A stretch of 5,172 bases of DNA. Source: Rubrivivax sp. Lineage in GTDB: Bacteria > Pseudomonadota > Gammaproteobacteria > Burkholderiales > Burkholderiaceae_C. The position numbers were made by a program, and so were the translations under genes. The stretch covers positions 1-5,172 of the forward strand of contig JAUYAJ010000601.1 of the NCBI GenBank assembly GCA_030693565.1, in the 5' to 3' direction. Below the pieces are notes generated by a model. The model saw nothing but the letters and a program-made list of their open reading frames with translations, had not been told where the DNA came from and did no database searches. Below, one piece after another: positions 5,045-5,172 of this stretch (its first letter is position 1; the number at the start of each line of letters is the position of its first letter).

Positions 5045-5118
5045 TTGACAGTTACAAGTGACACGCCCTCGTAAGCCCGCGCAGCGCAACGGCTTTTCGG
5101 CCCCACGCCGAAGGGCTG
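5045..5118. other. greB upstream intergenic region with TGACA direct repeats and an imperfect hairpin
   Basis: This stretch has no supported gene. It contains an exact TTGACA (5045-5050) on the plus strand, which could be a -35 hexamer, although no good -10 lies 16-18 bases on. TGACA occurs twice, at 5046-5050 and 5059-5063, 13 bases apart. An imperfect hairpin can form from 5090-5100 with 5108-5118: 11 pairs, three of them G-U, around a 7-base loop, with no T-run. None of these alone establishes a function. Confidence 0.25.
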
Positions 5119-5125
5119 TGTATCT

Positions 5126-5172
5126 ATGGGGTTTGCCCGTGTCAGGCGAGCTGAAGAACGGCTGGCGGAGGC
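5126..5172 (+). CDS. Doubtful ORF start running off the right edge
   Basis: An ATG at 5126 opens a frame that stays open to the window edge and reads MGFARVRRAEERLAE. A possible ribosome binding site, AAGGG (5111-5115), lies 10 bases upstream. Only 15 codons are visible, too few to recognise a family or to separate a real gene start from chance in GC-rich DNA. TTT and CGA codons are less biased than in the neighbouring core genes. Confidence 0.2.
   Translation, partial: MGFARVRRAEERLAE

Noticed and set aside
4640..5074. A 144-codon plus-strand frame opposite greB
   Set aside because: greB on the minus strand is certain, and this frame shows only mirror-strand composition.
5090..5172. Possible insertion-sequence end or tRNA at the right edge
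   Set aside because: The hairpin is imperfect with three G-U pairs, no cloverleaf can be drawn, and the 15 visible codons do not identify a transposase.

Overview
The window looks like chromosome from a high-GC betaproteobacterium of the order Burkholderiales. The evidence is strong GC bias at third codon positions, the gene order gmk-rpoZ-spoT with greB convergent, a short 67-residue omega subunit, a GreB with the acidic N-terminal extension seen in that order, and a DUF4148 secreted protein. I cannot name the genus.

Layout. (1) Positions 1-539, minus strand: the first 179 residues of an OmpR/PhoB-class response regulator that most resembles the heavy-metal CusR/CopR/IrlR group; its C-terminus lies outside the window. 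(2) Positions 540-729: a relatively AT-rich divergent intergenic region. It holds an imperfect 20-bp palindrome (602-621) that closely matches the E. coli CusR box. (3) Positions 730-1095, plus strand: a small exported DUF4148 protein with a strong Shine-Dalgarno sequence, followed by two GC-rich hairpins. (4) Positions 1190-4431, plus strand: gmk (guanylate kinase), rpoZ (RNA polymerase omega) and spoT (bifunctional ppGpp synthetase/hydrolase). An intrinsic-type terminator lies between rpoZ and spoT. (5) Positions 4439-5011, minus strand: greB, converging on spoT with 7 bases between the stop codons. (6) Positions 5012-5172: greB upstream region plus sequence in which only a doubtful ORF start and weak repeats are visible.

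Functional theme. The four central genes bear on guanine nucleotides and transcription control. Gmk makes GDP, a precursor of GTP and (p)ppGpp. SpoT makes and degrades (p)ppGpp. In E. coli, omega forms part of one ppGpp site on RNA polymerase. GreB works in the polymerase secondary channel, which DksA, the ppGpp cofactor, also uses. The regulator/DUF4148 pair at the left is a separate, probably envelope- or metal-stress module.

Most of the window is ordinary core genome, and I see no clearly new system. The points most worth a second look are regulatory: the CusR-like box; matched promoter-like elements placed so that gmk and spoT (and less clearly greB) may be transcribed as leaderless mRNAs; a perfect TATAAT inside gmk that uses that gene's only ATA codon; and the terminator separating rpoZ from spoT.
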